A stretch of 64,000 nucleotides of DNA from Paenibacillus oleatilyticus (GCF_018998565.1 NZ_JAHNZO010000011.1:124001-188000); one strand, 5' to 3'; numbered from the stretch's first letter, positions 28,255 through 36,729 are shown. Notes: a model not told the origin generated them from the letters alone. Program-made: numbers and translations.

Positions 28255-28587
28255 TTAGTGGGAAGCCGCGGCCGAGTGTTTGGCAATCAAGCTACGATAT
28301 GTCTCTTTCGGCCTCAAGCCGACCAGCCTTTCGACAGGTTCGCCATCCTTGAGCAGGATGACCGTCGGCATCGACATCACCCCGAAGCGGGCCGCAATGT
28401 TCGGCGAAGCGTCGACGTCTACCTTCAGAATCGTCACGCGCTCTCCCAGCTCTTGCCCGAGCTCCTCCAGCAGCGGGATCAGCCTTTTGCACGGCGGGCA
28501 CCACACGGCGGTAAAATCGACCAAGGTCAGTTCGGATTTGCGGATATCTCCGGAAAATTCGGCATCGTTGCTTGTTTTAAGACTCAT
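28255..28587 (-). CDS. Thioredoxin-like protein
   Basis: 110 residues. FTAVWCPPCKRLIP carries the redox pair in a WCPPC motif (WCGPC in classic thioredoxin), and MSMPTVILLKDGEP holds the cis-proline. It has no signal, so it is a cytoplasmic reductant. Its start overlaps the end of the MerR-family gene by 11 bp, so it is translationally coupled to and controlled with that regulator. Confidence 0.9.
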   Translation of the reverse strand: MSLKTSNDAEFSGDIRKSELTLVDFTAVWCPPCKRLIPLLEELGQELGERVTILKVDVDASPNIAARFGVMSMPTVILLKDGEPVERLVGLRPKETYRSLIAKHSAAASH

Positions 28588-28972
28588 CGTTCGTTCCCTC
28601 CATAGATTCGTTATCGGTTCGTTCCGATAGAATAGATTCGATGCGCTCCTCCAGATTGGACCTGATCCGGACCAGCGTCTGGATTTGCTCGTCGATTTCC
28701 TTCAGCTTCTGCTGATACACGGGCAATACCTCGTTGCAGAACGCTTCTTTGTTCAACAGCACGCAGTGCAGAAAACCGGCAATCTGCTCGGTAGACAAGC
28801 CCAGATTCAGATACAACCGGATCGTTTTGACCTGCTCTACGGCGAATTTGTGATATTCCCGGTAGCCGCTTTCGGTGCGGGCCGGCGCGATAAGCCCTTG
28901 TTGCTCGTAATAACGGAGCGATCGGATGCTGGCTCCGGTCGCCTTGGACAGCTCGCCGATTTTCAGGGCCAT
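28577..28972 (-). CDS. MerR-family transcriptional regulator
   Basis: 131 residues. The N-terminal winged helix (KIGELSKATGASIRSLRYYE) and Y-R-Y region are typical of MerR proteins. The sensor part has two cysteines nine residues apart (FLHCVLLNKEAFCNEV), then a coiled-coil dimerisation helix. The cysteines and the coupled thioredoxin gene suggest a redox or electrophile sensor. Its own promoter carries a MerR-type operator at 29012-29035, so autoregulation is expected. Confidence 0.88.
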   Translation of the reverse strand: MALKIGELSKATGASIRSLRYYEQQGLIAPARTESGYREYHKFAVEQVKTIRLYLNLGLSTEQIAGFLHCVLLNKEAFCNEVLPVYQQKLKEIDEQIQTLVRIRSNLEERIESILSERTDNESMEGTNDES

Positions 28973-29005
28973 CCCTCCTTCGGGTGAATTGCGGATCGTA
29001 GTTTT

Positions 29006-29037
29006 ATTATAGACCGTGACATTGATGTCAGAGTCAA
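29006..29037 (-). promoter_or_regulatory. MerR-type promoter with stretched spacer and dyad operator
   Basis: On the minus strand a -35 TTGACT (29032-29037) and -10 TATAAT (29006-29011) are separated by 20 bp instead of 17. Within and around that spacer is a symmetric sequence, GAC N2 TGACAT N2 ATGTCA N2 GTC (29012-29035). A lengthened spacer with a central dyad is the hallmark of promoters remodelled by MerR activators. The regulator gene starts 34 bp downstream of the -10. Confidence 0.85.
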
Positions 29038-29074
29038 TCGTTTTTTTACATCTATTAAAAAGTGAGGAGAAGTC

Positions 29075-29611
29075 ATGCTACTTCGTAAACTGGAGCCTCA
29101 AGACGTGGAGGCATTTTGGAGCTTGCGGTTAAAATCGCTCAAAGAACACCCCGAATCGTTCGGATCGAACTACGAGGACGCGTCGCTTACCGGTATGGAC
29201 GAGGTTCGCCGCCGTTTTCCGAATTCGGCGGACCAGTTTCTTCTAGGGGCGTTCGGTGAGAACAACGAATTGATGGGCATGATCGGCTTTCGCCGAGAGT
29301 CTTCGCGCAACCTGGCTCATAAGGGCATGCTCTGGGGAGTGTATGTGGACAGCGCCCATCAGGGGAAAGGGATCGCCACCGCACTGCTCCGGCATGTGCT
29401 GGAGGAGGTAAGCTCGCTGGACGGGCTGGAGCAGGTTTATTTGGCCGTGGTGACCGTCAACGAACCGGCGGTTCGATTGTACCGTTCGGCCGGATTCGAA
29501 ATTTTCGGAACCGAACCTAATGCGCTGAAAATCGGCGGCGAGTACTACGACGAATACTGGATGGTATGCAAACTGGAGATGACGGATTCAAGGAGTGAAT
29601 CGGATGGTTAA
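29075..29611 (+). CDS. GNAT-family N-acetyltransferase
   Basis: 178 residues. LLRKLEPQDVEAFWSLRLKS is a RimI-like N-terminus, WGVYVDSAHQGKGIATALLR is the acetyl-CoA-binding motif A (Q/R-x-x-G-x-G/A), and NEPAVRLYRSAGFEIFG is motif B. The acceptor cannot be predicted. AGTGAGGAGAAG precedes the ATG. It overlaps the next small gene by eight bases and is divergent from the merR gene. Confidence 0.88.
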   Translation: MLLRKLEPQDVEAFWSLRLKSLKEHPESFGSNYEDASLTGMDEVRRRFPNSADQFLLGAFGENNELMGMIGFRRESSRNLAHKGMLWGVYVDSAHQGKGIATALLRHVLEEVSSLDGLEQVYLAVVTVNEPAVRLYRSAGFEIFGTEPNALKIGGEYYDEYWMVCKLEMTDSRSESDG

Positions 29612-29888
29612 AACGATAAGGAATGCCCTTATGTTCGCAGCGGCGGTTCATATTGTGTATGTTATCGTGCAAGTCGTTTCGGGGATGCTACTTACTATGC
29701 GATATGTGCCGAAGATGGTCGACGCTTATTCGAGCAAGCAAGGGATGGAATCGCAGGTTTCCTTCGGGCTGACGGCGGGCCCGTCCGGATGGCTCTACGT
29801 CCTGACGTTCGCCGGCAGCGCCGCCTTGTACGCCTTCGCCCTGCAGCCGCTCTTGCGGAGATGGGCCAATCGGCGGAACCGGTCGTAG
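29604..29888 (+). CDS. Small membrane protein, unknown
   Basis: 94 residues with two hydrophobic helices (MFAAAVHIVYVIVQVVSGML and WLYVLTFAGSAALYAFALQ) and a basic C-terminus. The ATG at 29604 follows AAGGAGTG at 8-bp spacing and is translationally coupled to the GNAT gene. No family was recognised. Confidence 0.65.
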   Translation: MVKTIRNALMFAAAVHIVYVIVQVVSGMLLTMRYVPKMVDAYSSKQGMESQVSFGLTAGPSGWLYVLTFAGSAALYAFALQPLLRRWANRRNRS

Positions 29889-29993
29889 TTTCCCGGGCGG
29901 AGCTGACGCCAGGCAGCATGAAGGACTCGCCGGTTTCGTATAAATGAACAGAAGCTTTTTGCCTAGGGAAAACGATGGACTGGGGGGAGCATG

Positions 29994-30590
29994 ATGGATT
30001 TGGTATTCGTCATTCACGGTGAATCACAGCATTCGCTCGGTTTGCCCGGAAGCCGGGAAATGAAGGATCCGCAGCTCACGGAACGAGGCAGAACGGAAGC
30101 GCTTCGGCTTCGAAGCTTGAAGCCGCTCTCGGATACGGACGCGGTCGTTGCCGGTCCGACGCTGCGAATGCTCCAAACGGCGGAGCTCTGGTGCGAAGGG
30201 ATGCCCGTCGCCCGGTTTGTGCATCCGCTCGCAGGTCCGCGCCAATATCCTTTCCGTTACGATTTTCATACGATGCCTTGTGACACGCCTTTGGAGCCTG
30301 GCCGGCTTGCGGGCCGGTTCCCCAAGTGGCAGCTGCCGGCCGACTTGCCCGAATATTTGTGGCTGCAGGGCATTCATACACTGCCAGGCTTGCTCTTCGC
30401 CCAACAGGCGGACCGCTTTCTTGCCTGGTGTCGCAATCTAGGCAAAGAACGGGTCTATGTCGTGACCGAGGCGGGAACGAGCCGGGCCTATCAGGCACAT
30501 TTGGCTGAAGCGCGCTGCGGCGGAACGAGGAAGTTACTTACAACAATGGAGGAGAACGGAGGTTTCGCGCTATCCGTCTGCTCGGGTTGA
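29994..30590 (+). CDS. Histidine-phosphatase-fold protein lacking key residues
   Basis: 198 residues that follow the phosphoglycerate-mutase-like fold: VIHGES near the start, PQLTERGRTEALRL, and PTLRMLQTAELW. The usual RHG motif has Ile in place of the phosphate-binding Arg, and the second catalytic His (normally VSHG or VTHG) is replaced by VTEAGTS. The first His and the mid-chain Arg are kept. It may be a pseudoenzyme or have a changed reaction. Two ATGs at 29991 and 29994 follow GGGGGGAG; the second has the better spacing. Confidence 0.7.
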   Translation: MDLVFVIHGESQHSLGLPGSREMKDPQLTERGRTEALRLRSLKPLSDTDAVVAGPTLRMLQTAELWCEGMPVARFVHPLAGPRQYPFRYDFHTMPCDTPLEPGRLAGRFPKWQLPADLPEYLWLQGIHTLPGLLFAQQADRFLAWCRNLGKERVYVVTEAGTSRAYQAHLAEARCGGTRKLLTTMEENGGFALSVCSG

Positions 30591-30600
30591 TATTTTACTA

Positions 30601-30630
30601 TTTCAAGAGAGATAGGGCATATGATATAAT
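30601..30630 (+). promoter_or_regulatory. Candidate lysC promoter
   Basis: TTTCAA (30601-30606) and TATAAT (30625-30630) are 18 bp apart. The region before the gene is too short (about 85 bp) for a lysine riboswitch, and none is seen. Confidence 0.4.
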
Positions 30631-30673
30631 AACTCACTAGTTATGTAAAAGTTTGCGTAGGGAGTGAGCAGCT

Positions 30674-31930
30674 TTGTCTCTGATAGTGATGAAATTCGGC
30701 GGGAGCTCCGTAGGTGACGCGGAGCGGATGAAGCGGGTGGCGAACCGCATCGTGGAAAGAAAGCTTGAAGGCCACGGTTGTGTCGTCGTCGTTTCGGCCA
30801 TGGGAGATACAACGGACGATTTGATCGATTTGTCCAAACAACTGTGCCCCGGCACGCCGCCGGCGCGAGAAATGGACATGCTGCTGACGACGGGCGAGCA
30901 GGTTTCGGTTGCGCTGCTGGCGATGACGATCCACAGCCTCGGGCACGAAGCCGTTTCGTTTACGGGCTGGCAAGCCGGCATGTATACGGAAGCGCTTCAT
31001 GGCAAGGCGCGCATTACCGATATCCGCCCGGACCGTATCCGCAATGCGATCGCAGCCGGCAAAATCGTCATCGTCGCGGGCTTCCAAGGCATGACGGAAG
31101 AAGGCGAGATTACGACGCTCGGACGCGGCGGGTCGGATACGACGGCCGTAGCGCTGGCGGCTGCCATTGAAGCGGACGTGTGCGAAATTTTCACCGATGT
31201 GGACGGCATTTATTCCACCGATCCGCGGATCGTGAAGTGCGCGCGCAAGCTGAACGAAATTTCGTACGACGAAATGCTGGAGCTTGCCAATCTCGGAGCG
31301 GCGGTTCTGCATCCGCGCGCCGTGGAATACGCCAAAAATTACAATGTACAGCTGGTCGTCAGATCCAGCTTCAATCATAATCAGGGCACGAATGTGAAGG
31401 AGGAAGCGGCGATGGAACAAGGCATCGTAGTACGCGGCATTGCTTACGACAAAAATGTGGCGAGAATCAGTATTTTGGGAGTGGAAGAAAAGCCGGGGCA
31501 ATTGGCTAAAGTCTTCACTGCCTTGGCCAAAGCGCAAATCGATGTGGATATCATCGTCCAAAGCGGCGTACAGAACGGTCTCGCCGATTTCTCCTGCACC
31601 GTATCGCTGTCCGATCAAGAGAAGGCGCTTCAAGTCATCGAAGGGATTCGTCCGGAAGTCGGCTTCCGTCAAGTGACCTCCGAAACCAATCTGGTCAAAG
31701 TATCCATCGTTGGCGCGGGCATGGTCAGCACGCCGGGCGTGGCTGCGAAAATGTTCGAGGTCATCTCCGAGCTCGGCATCAGCATTCTGCTGGTGAGCAC
31801 GTCCGAAATCAAGACGTCCTGCGTCATTGAAAACGGCCGTCTGAACGAAGTGATCGCGGCGCTGCACAGCGCTTATGGCCTCGATACGGATCAGACCGTA
31901 TTTGTGGGCGGCCCTTCCGAAAGAAGATAA
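30674..31930 (+). CDS. lysC: Aspartate kinase
   Basis: 418 residues. KFGGSSVGDAERMKRVANRI opens the amino-acid-kinase domain (to about 240), with FTDVDGIYSTDPRIV as the aspartate/ATP region. Two ACT domains follow (about 260-410; ILGVEEKPGQLAKVFTALAK, IVGAGMVSTPGVAAKMFEVI), which bind lysine and/or threonine for feedback inhibition. It phosphorylates L-aspartate, the first step to lysine, diaminopimelate, methionine and threonine. TTG start after GGGAGTGAG. It is a monocistronic gene converging on the DUF441 gene, with one base between the stops. Confidence 0.93.
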   Translation: MSLIVMKFGGSSVGDAERMKRVANRIVERKLEGHGCVVVVSAMGDTTDDLIDLSKQLCPGTPPAREMDMLLTTGEQVSVALLAMTIHSLGHEAVSFTGWQAGMYTEALHGKARITDIRPDRIRNAIAAGKIVIVAGFQGMTEEGEITTLGRGGSDTTAVALAAAIEADVCEIFTDVDGIYSTDPRIVKCARKLNEISYDEMLELANLGAAVLHPRAVEYAKNYNVQLVVRSSFNHNQGTNVKEEAAMEQGIVVRGIAYDKNVARISILGVEEKPGQLAKVFTALAKAQIDVDIIVQSGVQNGLADFSCTVSLSDQEKALQVIEGIRPEVGFRQVTSETNLVKVSIVGAGMVSTPGVAAKMFEVISELGISILLVSTSEIKTSCVIENGRLNEVIAALHSAYGLDTDQTVFVGGPSERR

Positions 31931-31931
31931 G

Positions 31932-32396
31932 CTAACGCAGCTTATCGAAGACGAACGTAAACAGCTTGAACAGAAAAGCGGTAATGCCGGCGGCCATCAG
32001 CGGCCCGACCGGAATGCCTTTCAAGAAAATAATTCCGAAAATGGAGCCAATGACAAGACCCACAATCAATTGTGGGTCTATTTTTAATAACTCCAAGCCT
32101 TTGCCGTTCATGTACGTTGCGATTGCGCCCCCGACCAAGGCCAAGATCCCCGGCCAAGTGGTGAACATCGACGTCACGTCTTTAATGGAAATTCGCTCGC
32201 TGGCGAACGGAACCAATACTCCCATCGTCAAAAACAGCAGCCCGAGCTCCAGCCCTCTTCGTTCGATGGTAGGCAAATACCGTTCCAAACTGATGAGCTT
32301 GATAATCAACAGCACGCACGCTGCCGTTGTAATAATATGGGAGCGACCGATCAGACCGATGATAATCAGCGCTACCAGCAAAATGTCTCCGTTCAT
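31932..32396 (-). CDS. UPF0756 / DUF441 membrane protein
   Basis: 154 residues with four to five membrane helices; [40 protein letters not shown] and [20 protein letters not shown] match the small conserved DUF441 family (B. subtilis YtwI). The function is unknown. It is downstream of comB on the same strand (60-bp gap) and may be part of that transcript. Confidence 0.85.
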   Translation of the reverse strand: MNGDILLVALIIIGLIGRSHIITTAACVLLIIKLISLERYLPTIERRGLELGLLFLTMGVLVPFASERISIKDVTSMFTTWPGILALVGGAIATYMNGKGLELLKIDPQLIVGLVIGSIFGIIFLKGIPVGPLMAAGITAFLFKLFTFVFDKLR

Positions 32397-32456
32397 GGTC
32401 AGGCCCCTTGTCCAATGGTTTCTTTTCCAGTGTATGAACGAGGGCTTGGTTTAGAA

Positions 32457-33206
32457 CTAGAACGAGGCGGAGGCGTGCTCCGGCTCCAGCTTCCCGGCAC
32501 GCACGACAGGGGCCAAGGGCAATAGGTCGATTTGCGAGCAGTACGTCACATCCTCACGGAAGCCGAGCTTGGTCAGCCGTCGTCCGCCTGCGCAGGAGAG
32601 CAGCATTTCGGTCAGACGGTCCTGTACTTGCCGGTAGGCGTGAAGCATGGCCAGGCCAAAATCGCCGACCGTCTGAGCGGCTGCCGGACTGTCCGGATCG
32701 CAGCCGGACAACTGAAGCAGCTTGTGTACAAGCAGACCGGCGCATAGGCCGTCTTCCAGCGAGAACACGTCCTGGGCTCCCGAGCAGACCAGTACGATTT
32801 CCTGGTCCAGCGAGGCCGCCTTACGGGCGCAAGCCCCGGCGTTCAGGAAAGCGCCGATCAGCACGTGATCCGCTTTCCTGGCCTTATGAATCGCCCGGGT
32901 GCCGTTTGTCGTCGTCATGATTAACGTTTTGCCGGACACGGCTTCAGGCGTATACTCCAGAGGAGAATTGCCGAAGTCGAAGCCGGGAATTTTTTTGCAC
33001 GAACGTTCGCCCCCCAGCAAAGTCTCAGGGCTCTGCAAGCTCTTCGCCTGGCTCACCGTTTCGACCGGGACAAGCGTCCGGCATCCCCCGGCAAGCGCTG
33101 TCAGCATCGTGGAGGTCGCACGAAGCACATCGATGACGATAACGGTTTTGTGCTGTAGATCGTCGGACCTCGCTTCGTTTATGGAGGCGATCACTTGAAT
33201 ATTCAT
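32457..33206 (-). CDS. comB: 2-phosphosulfolactate phosphatase
   Basis: 249 residues. VIVIDVLRATSTMLTALAGG and LIMTTTNGTRAI are characteristic of ComB. It removes phosphate from 2-phospho-3-sulfolactate to give 3-sulfolactate, a compound accumulated in Bacillus spores. It lies 22 bp downstream of the synthase gene, so the pair forms an operon. The ribosome site GGAGG is seen just before the start. Confidence 0.9.
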   Translation of the reverse strand: MNIQVIASINEARSDDLQHKTVIVIDVLRATSTMLTALAGGCRTLVPVETVSQAKSLQSPETLLGGERSCKKIPGFDFGNSPLEYTPEAVSGKTLIMTTTNGTRAIHKARKADHVLIGAFLNAGACARKAASLDQEIVLVCSGAQDVFSLEDGLCAGLLVHKLLQLSGCDPDSPAAAQTVGDFGLAMLHAYRQVQDRLTEMLLSCAGGRRLTKLGFREDVTYCSQIDLLPLAPVVRAGKLEPEHASASF

Positions 33207-33228
33207 GGAAACCGGACCTCCTTCCGCT

Positions 33229-34068
33229 TCAAATTTGCCAATCCCATGAATGGCCGACGGCTGCGGATTGCAGCCTTTCGGGAAGCATCGTATCCGAACG
33301 GAGCCCCCGACGGAGCGCTTCGAGCGAGATGACGTCCGAGGGAGCGACGTTGCCCAGATGCACGTCGGCTCCCAGCATTTGCATCAGATGCACCTGCTGC
33401 TCCTTTTGCGGCGCTTCCCAGAGCAGAACGCCCGGACTCGGCACCTGCCTGAGCACCTGCGCGATTTCCTTATCCTTGCAAGCGCCTTGAGCGTCGTAGA
33501 TGCCGACGCCTTTGCCGGATTCCCGGCCTTCGATCGTGACAAGCGCAGCGCCAAGCCCGGTATCCACAATCACCGTCTCAATCAATTCGTCCAATTCGAT
33601 CGTGGAGCCCCACCCTTTTTTTCCGTATTCGGTGATGACGGTGAGCCCTGCTTCCACACCTCGGGAGATCAACTCGCTGCGCAAACTCCGGGGTACCTCG
33701 ATGGTTCCGTCCGACACTTCGACACCGCTGAAGCCCATGTAAGCTGCCATATCAAAGTAATGATCGACCGCATCTTGCCGGATCGCCACCTCAAGAAATG
33801 TGCCTCCGGGGTAGACGATAATGTCGTGGGCTTTGGCCATTTCGATTTTTCGCTTAAGCAACTCCGTCTTATAAAGCGGCGAGGTGCCGAATCCGATTTT
33901 CAGCATGTCGATATAGACGCCTGCCGTCTGCAGCAAATCCTCAAGCGCATGAAGCCCAAGGCCTTTGTCGATCACCATCGTTTTGCCTAAAGCTCGCGGC
34001 TTCTCCGTACGACGCCCGGTCGGATCGCTGAGTAGGGTGTTCCACTGCAGCGCTGATGTAACCTCCAT
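33229..34068 (-). CDS. comA: Phosphosulfolactate synthase
   Basis: 279 residues, TIM-barrel ComA family: GKTMVIDKGLGLHALEDLL, DMLKIGFGTSPLY, IIVYPGGTFLEVAI, GFSGVEVSDGTIEVP, LTVITEYGKKGWG. It adds sulfite to phosphoenolpyruvate. In bacilli the pathway makes the spore compound 3-sulfolactate, in methanogens coenzyme M. Upstream on the minus strand, CATATGAT with CACA 16 bp before it resembles a mother-cell sigma-K/E promoter, so sporulation control is possible. Confidence 0.9.
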   Translation of the reverse strand: MEVTSALQWNTLLSDPTGRRTEKPRALGKTMVIDKGLGLHALEDLLQTAGVYIDMLKIGFGTSPLYKTELLKRKIEMAKAHDIIVYPGGTFLEVAIRQDAVDHYFDMAAYMGFSGVEVSDGTIEVPRSLRSELISRGVEAGLTVITEYGKKGWGSTIELDELIETVIVDTGLGAALVTIEGRESGKGVGIYDAQGACKDKEIAQVLRQVPSPGVLLWEAPQKEQQVHLMQMLGADVHLGNVAPSDVISLEALRRGLRSDTMLPERLQSAAVGHSWDWQI

Positions 34069-34205
34069 CTTGTATCGCCTCGCAGTAACTTTAAAGTTGA
34101 ATTACGGTGTCATCATATGCATTTTGGGCGAATGGTGTGCCCCGCTAGCCTAAAATAAGACGGGCCCGCATAACATTACATAAGGAATGCGAAGGGGGGA
34201 AACGC

Positions 34206-34478
34206 ATGTCGGTCATTAATAAAATCGTCCTCAGTATGGCGCTGATCCGAATCTTCTCGGGCAGCATCGAGATCATGGCGGGGCTGCTGATGCTGCGCTA
34301 CAACCAGATTGAGAAAGCGCTTCTGGTCAATTCGGGGTTGGCGTTGGTCGGGCCTTTCGTACTGCTAACGACAACGACGATCGGACTCGTGGGGATGGCG
34401 GATAAGCTGTCGGCGGGCAAAATGCTATGGGTGCTTATCGGCGTGAGCTGTATTTTTATTGGAATCTTAAAAAAGTAA
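34206..34478 (+). CDS. yqhV: YqhV-family (DUF2619) membrane protein
   Basis: 90 residues with three hydrophobic helices (ALIRIFSGSIEIMAGLLML, LVNSGLALVGPFVLL, MLWVLIGVSCIFIGIL). It occupies the place of B. subtilis yqhV, directly before spoIIIAA. The function is unknown. GAAGGGGGG precedes the ATG. Confidence 0.85.
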   Translation: MSVINKIVLSMALIRIFSGSIEIMAGLLMLRYNQIEKALLVNSGLALVGPFVLLTTTTIGLVGMADKLSAGKMLWVLIGVSCIFIGILKK

Positions 34479-34481
34479 TCG

Positions 34482-34511
34482 GTCATAGTTCAGTAGATTG
34501 CATCATACATA
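34482..34511 (+). promoter_or_regulatory. Sigma-E-type promoter of the spoIIIA operon
   Basis: GTCATAGTT (34482-34490) and CATACATA (34504-34511) are 13 bp apart and resemble the mother-cell sigma-E consensus (KMATATT, about 14 bp, CATACAMT). The spoIIIA operon depends on sigma-E in B. subtilis, which supports the call. Confidence 0.6.
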
Positions 34512-34546
34512 TGATTGTAAAAGTTGGACAGCTTGGAGGGATAGCC

Positions 34547-35533
34547 ATGATCCGGTCGCTGCTGCCGTTCTTCTCTGCCGCTATGCAGCAGATCCTAGCA
34601 ACTCTACCAACCCGCATTGCAGCCGAGCTGCAAGAAATCCGGATCCGCGAAGAAAGGCCTTTGGAAATCGTCTGGGCCTCAGGCTGCGGCTTCGTATCGG
34701 ACAAGGGCCGCTTGTGTGACGATCCCGGGCAAGCCTACCGGCCGTCGCGCCGGGACTGCGCGGAGCTGCTGGAGCAGCTGACGCAGCATTCGATGTACAC
34801 GTTCGAGGAGGAGCTGAAGCGGGGATTCATTACCGTTGCCGGCGGACACCGGATCGGCCTCGCCGGACGAACCGTCCTGGAACAGGGAAAAGTGAAGTAC
34901 ATCAAGGATGTCAGCGGCTTCAACGTACGGCTGGCGCGGGAATGGAAAAATGCCGCCAAGCCGGTCCTTCCCTATCTGCTCGAACCGGGCGGCGAGCGGG
35001 TGTACCGCACGCTGATCGTCTCTCCTCCGCAGCAGGGAAAGACGACGCTGGTCCGCGATCTGGCCCGATTACTGGGCACGGGAGGAGCGGACAACGGCTT
35101 GCGCCGGTCCTTCAAGATCGGCATCGTCGACGAACGCTCCGAGATTGCCGCTTGCGTCAAAGGGGTGCCCCGCTTCGATGTCGGGTACCGGACGGACGTG
35201 CTGGACGGCTGTCCGAAGGCGGAAGGCATGATGATGATGATCCGCTCCATGTCGCCGGAGGTGCTGATGGCCGACGAGATCGGCCGGGCCGAGGACGCGC
35301 TTGCGATCCACGAAGCGCTGCATGCCGGCGTTGGCGTCATCGCTACCGCCCACGGCCGGGACGCCGCGGAGCTCAGGCGCCGTCCGATCCTGCGCGAGCT
35401 GCTCGAAGACGGCGTGTTCGACCGCTTTGTTGTACTGGCCAGACCGCCGGGAGCGGGCCCGGAAACGGCCGTTTATGACAAGCAGGGCAAACGGCTGGAC
35501 GACAGGCTGGCATGGAGAGGGGGGCTAAGCTGA
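34547..35533 (+). CDS. spoIIIAA: Stage III sporulation protein AA, ATPase of the feeding-tube apparatus
   Basis: 328 residues, a secretion-type AAA ATPase with Walker A in SPPQQGKTTLVRDLARLL, Walker B in VLMADEIGRAEDALA, and the basic start ALPTRIAAELQEIRIRE-like region. It is thought to power the SpoIIIA-SpoIIQ channel between mother cell and forespore. The ATG at 34547 follows GGAGGG. It is the first gene of the eight-gene operon. Confidence 0.94.
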   Translation: MIRSLLPFFSAAMQQILATLPTRIAAELQEIRIREERPLEIVWASGCGFVSDKGRLCDDPGQAYRPSRRDCAELLEQLTQHSMYTFEEELKRGFITVAGGHRIGLAGRTVLEQGKVKYIKDVSGFNVRLAREWKNAAKPVLPYLLEPGGERVYRTLIVSPPQQGKTTLVRDLARLLGTGGADNGLRRSFKIGIVDERSEIAACVKGVPRFDVGYRTDVLDGCPKAEGMMMMIRSMSPEVLMADEIGRAEDALAIHEALHAGVGVIATAHGRDAAELRRRPILRELLEDGVFDRFVVLARPPGAGPETAVYDKQGKRLDDRLAWRGGLS

Positions 35534-35567
35534 TGAAACGAACCGGCGAAGAGGACGAGGACCCCGC

Positions 35568-36086
35568 ATGCTGAAGCTGCTTGGCGCCATGCTGATTTTG
35601 CTGGCAGGTACGCTGTTCGGCTTTTACCAAGCTTCCCAATTGTCGCGCCGACCGAGGCAAATCGCCGATCTGATCCGCATGCTCCAGCGGCTGGAAACGG
35701 AGATCGTCTACGGCTTCACGCCGCTGCCGGACGCGCTCCGGCGCGCCGCAAGAGCGGGCGACTCCCCGGCGGGCGCTTTGTTTGCGGCCGCTGCGGAGGA
35801 ACTCGGCAAGCCCGGCGGCCGTTCCGCACAGGCTGTCTGGGAGCAGGCAGTGAGCCGGGGATGGAAATTGACGTCGATGAAAGCGGCGGAGCGGGACATT
35901 TTGCTGCAGCTTGGATCTACGCTGGGGCTGACGGACCGCGATGACCAGGTGAAGCACCTGAGACTTGCCGTCGGCAGCCTGCAAGGGGAAGCGGACATTG
36001 CGCGGGATGAGCGGGAGCGGTACGAGCAGATGTGGAAAAGCCTCGGCCTGCTGATGGGCGCGTTAGTCGTCATTTTAATATATTAG
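35568..36086 (+). CDS. spoIIIAB: Stage III sporulation protein AB
   Basis: 172 residues. An N-terminal membrane helix (LGAMLILLAGTLFGFYQA) is followed by a soluble domain like those of type II secretion F proteins (RRPRQIADLIRMLQRLETEI) and a second helix at the C-terminus (LGLLMGALVVILIY). It is part of the SpoIIIA export complex and follows spoIIIAA by 34 bp. Confidence 0.93.
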   Translation: MLKLLGAMLILLAGTLFGFYQASQLSRRPRQIADLIRMLQRLETEIVYGFTPLPDALRRAARAGDSPAGALFAAAAEELGKPGGRSAQAVWEQAVSRGWKLTSMKAAERDILLQLGSTLGLTDRDDQVKHLRLAVGSLQGEADIARDERERYEQMWKSLGLLMGALVVILIY

Positions 36087-36120
36087 AAGCAGAGCCAGGC
36101 TTAAGGGTGAGGTGCCGCCA

Positions 36121-36324
36121 ATGAACGTGGACGTAAACGCGATATTCCAGATCGCCGGCATCGGCATCATTATCGCAATGATTCATACCGTGCTGAAGCA
36201 GATGGGCAAAGAGGATATGGCGCATTGGGTCACCGTGATCGGCTTCGTCGTCGTGCTGTTTATGGTGGTCCGGCTGCTCGACAGCTTGTTTAAAGAGATC
36301 AAGACGATTTTTCTCTTCCAATAA
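36121..36324 (+). CDS. spoIIIAC: Stage III sporulation protein AC
   Basis: 67 residues, two membrane helices (IFQIAGIGIIIAMIHTVL and VTVIGFVVVLFMVVRLL), the standard size of SpoIIIAC. The ATG at 36121 has GGTGAGG eight bases upstream; a GTG at 36112 in the same frame is less likely. Confidence 0.93.
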   Translation: MNVDVNAIFQIAGIGIIIAMIHTVLKQMGKEDMAHWVTVIGFVVVLFMVVRLLDSLFKEIKTIFLFQ

Positions 36325-36339
36325 AAGCAGGTGAAGCCC

Positions 36340-36729
36340 GTGGAGATCATTCAAATCGTAGGGCTCGGGTTGGTGACGACCGTGCTGGTGCTGATCATCA
36401 AGGAGCAAAAGCCGATGTTCGCCTTCCTGCTGACGGCCTTCACCGGCATTACGATCTTTCTGTTTCTGATCGGCAAAATAACCGCCGTGATCGGAGTGCT
36501 GGAGGAGCTGGCCAACAAGGCGAACATCAACCTGATTTTTCTGAAGACAATTCTGAAAATCATCGGCATCGCCTACATCGCCGAATTTGGCGCCCAAATC
36601 GTGCGCGATGCCGGCCAGGAAGCGATCGCCTCCAAAATCGAGCTGTCCGGCAAAGTTCTCATTATGGTAATGGCGATTCCGATCGTCTCGGCCATCATCG
36701 AAACAGTCGTCAAGCTGCTTCCCGCGTAG
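36340..36729 (+). CDS. spoIIIAD: Stage III sporulation protein AD
   Basis: 129 residues with four hydrophobic helices (IVGLGLVTTVLVLIIKE, FAFLLTAFTGITIFLFLIG and two more), related to SpoIIIAC with an extra half. The GTG at 36340 follows AGGTGA at 6 bp; a GTG three codons earlier is possible. It is a subunit of the mother-cell membrane complex. Confidence 0.92.
   Translation: MEIIQIVGLGLVTTVLVLIIKEQKPMFAFLLTAFTGITIFLFLIGKITAVIGVLEELANKANINLIFLKTILKIIGIAYIAEFGAQIVRDAGQEAIASKIELSGKVLIMVMAIPIVSAIIETVVKLLPA

Noticed and set aside
30591..30673. Lysine riboswitch before lysC
   Set aside because: The space is about 85 bases, too short for the L-box, and no conserved core is seen.
34427..34546. Upstream extension of SpoIIIAA
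   Set aside because: It overlaps yqhV and the sigma-E-type promoter; the ATG at 34547 with GGAGGG is the better start.
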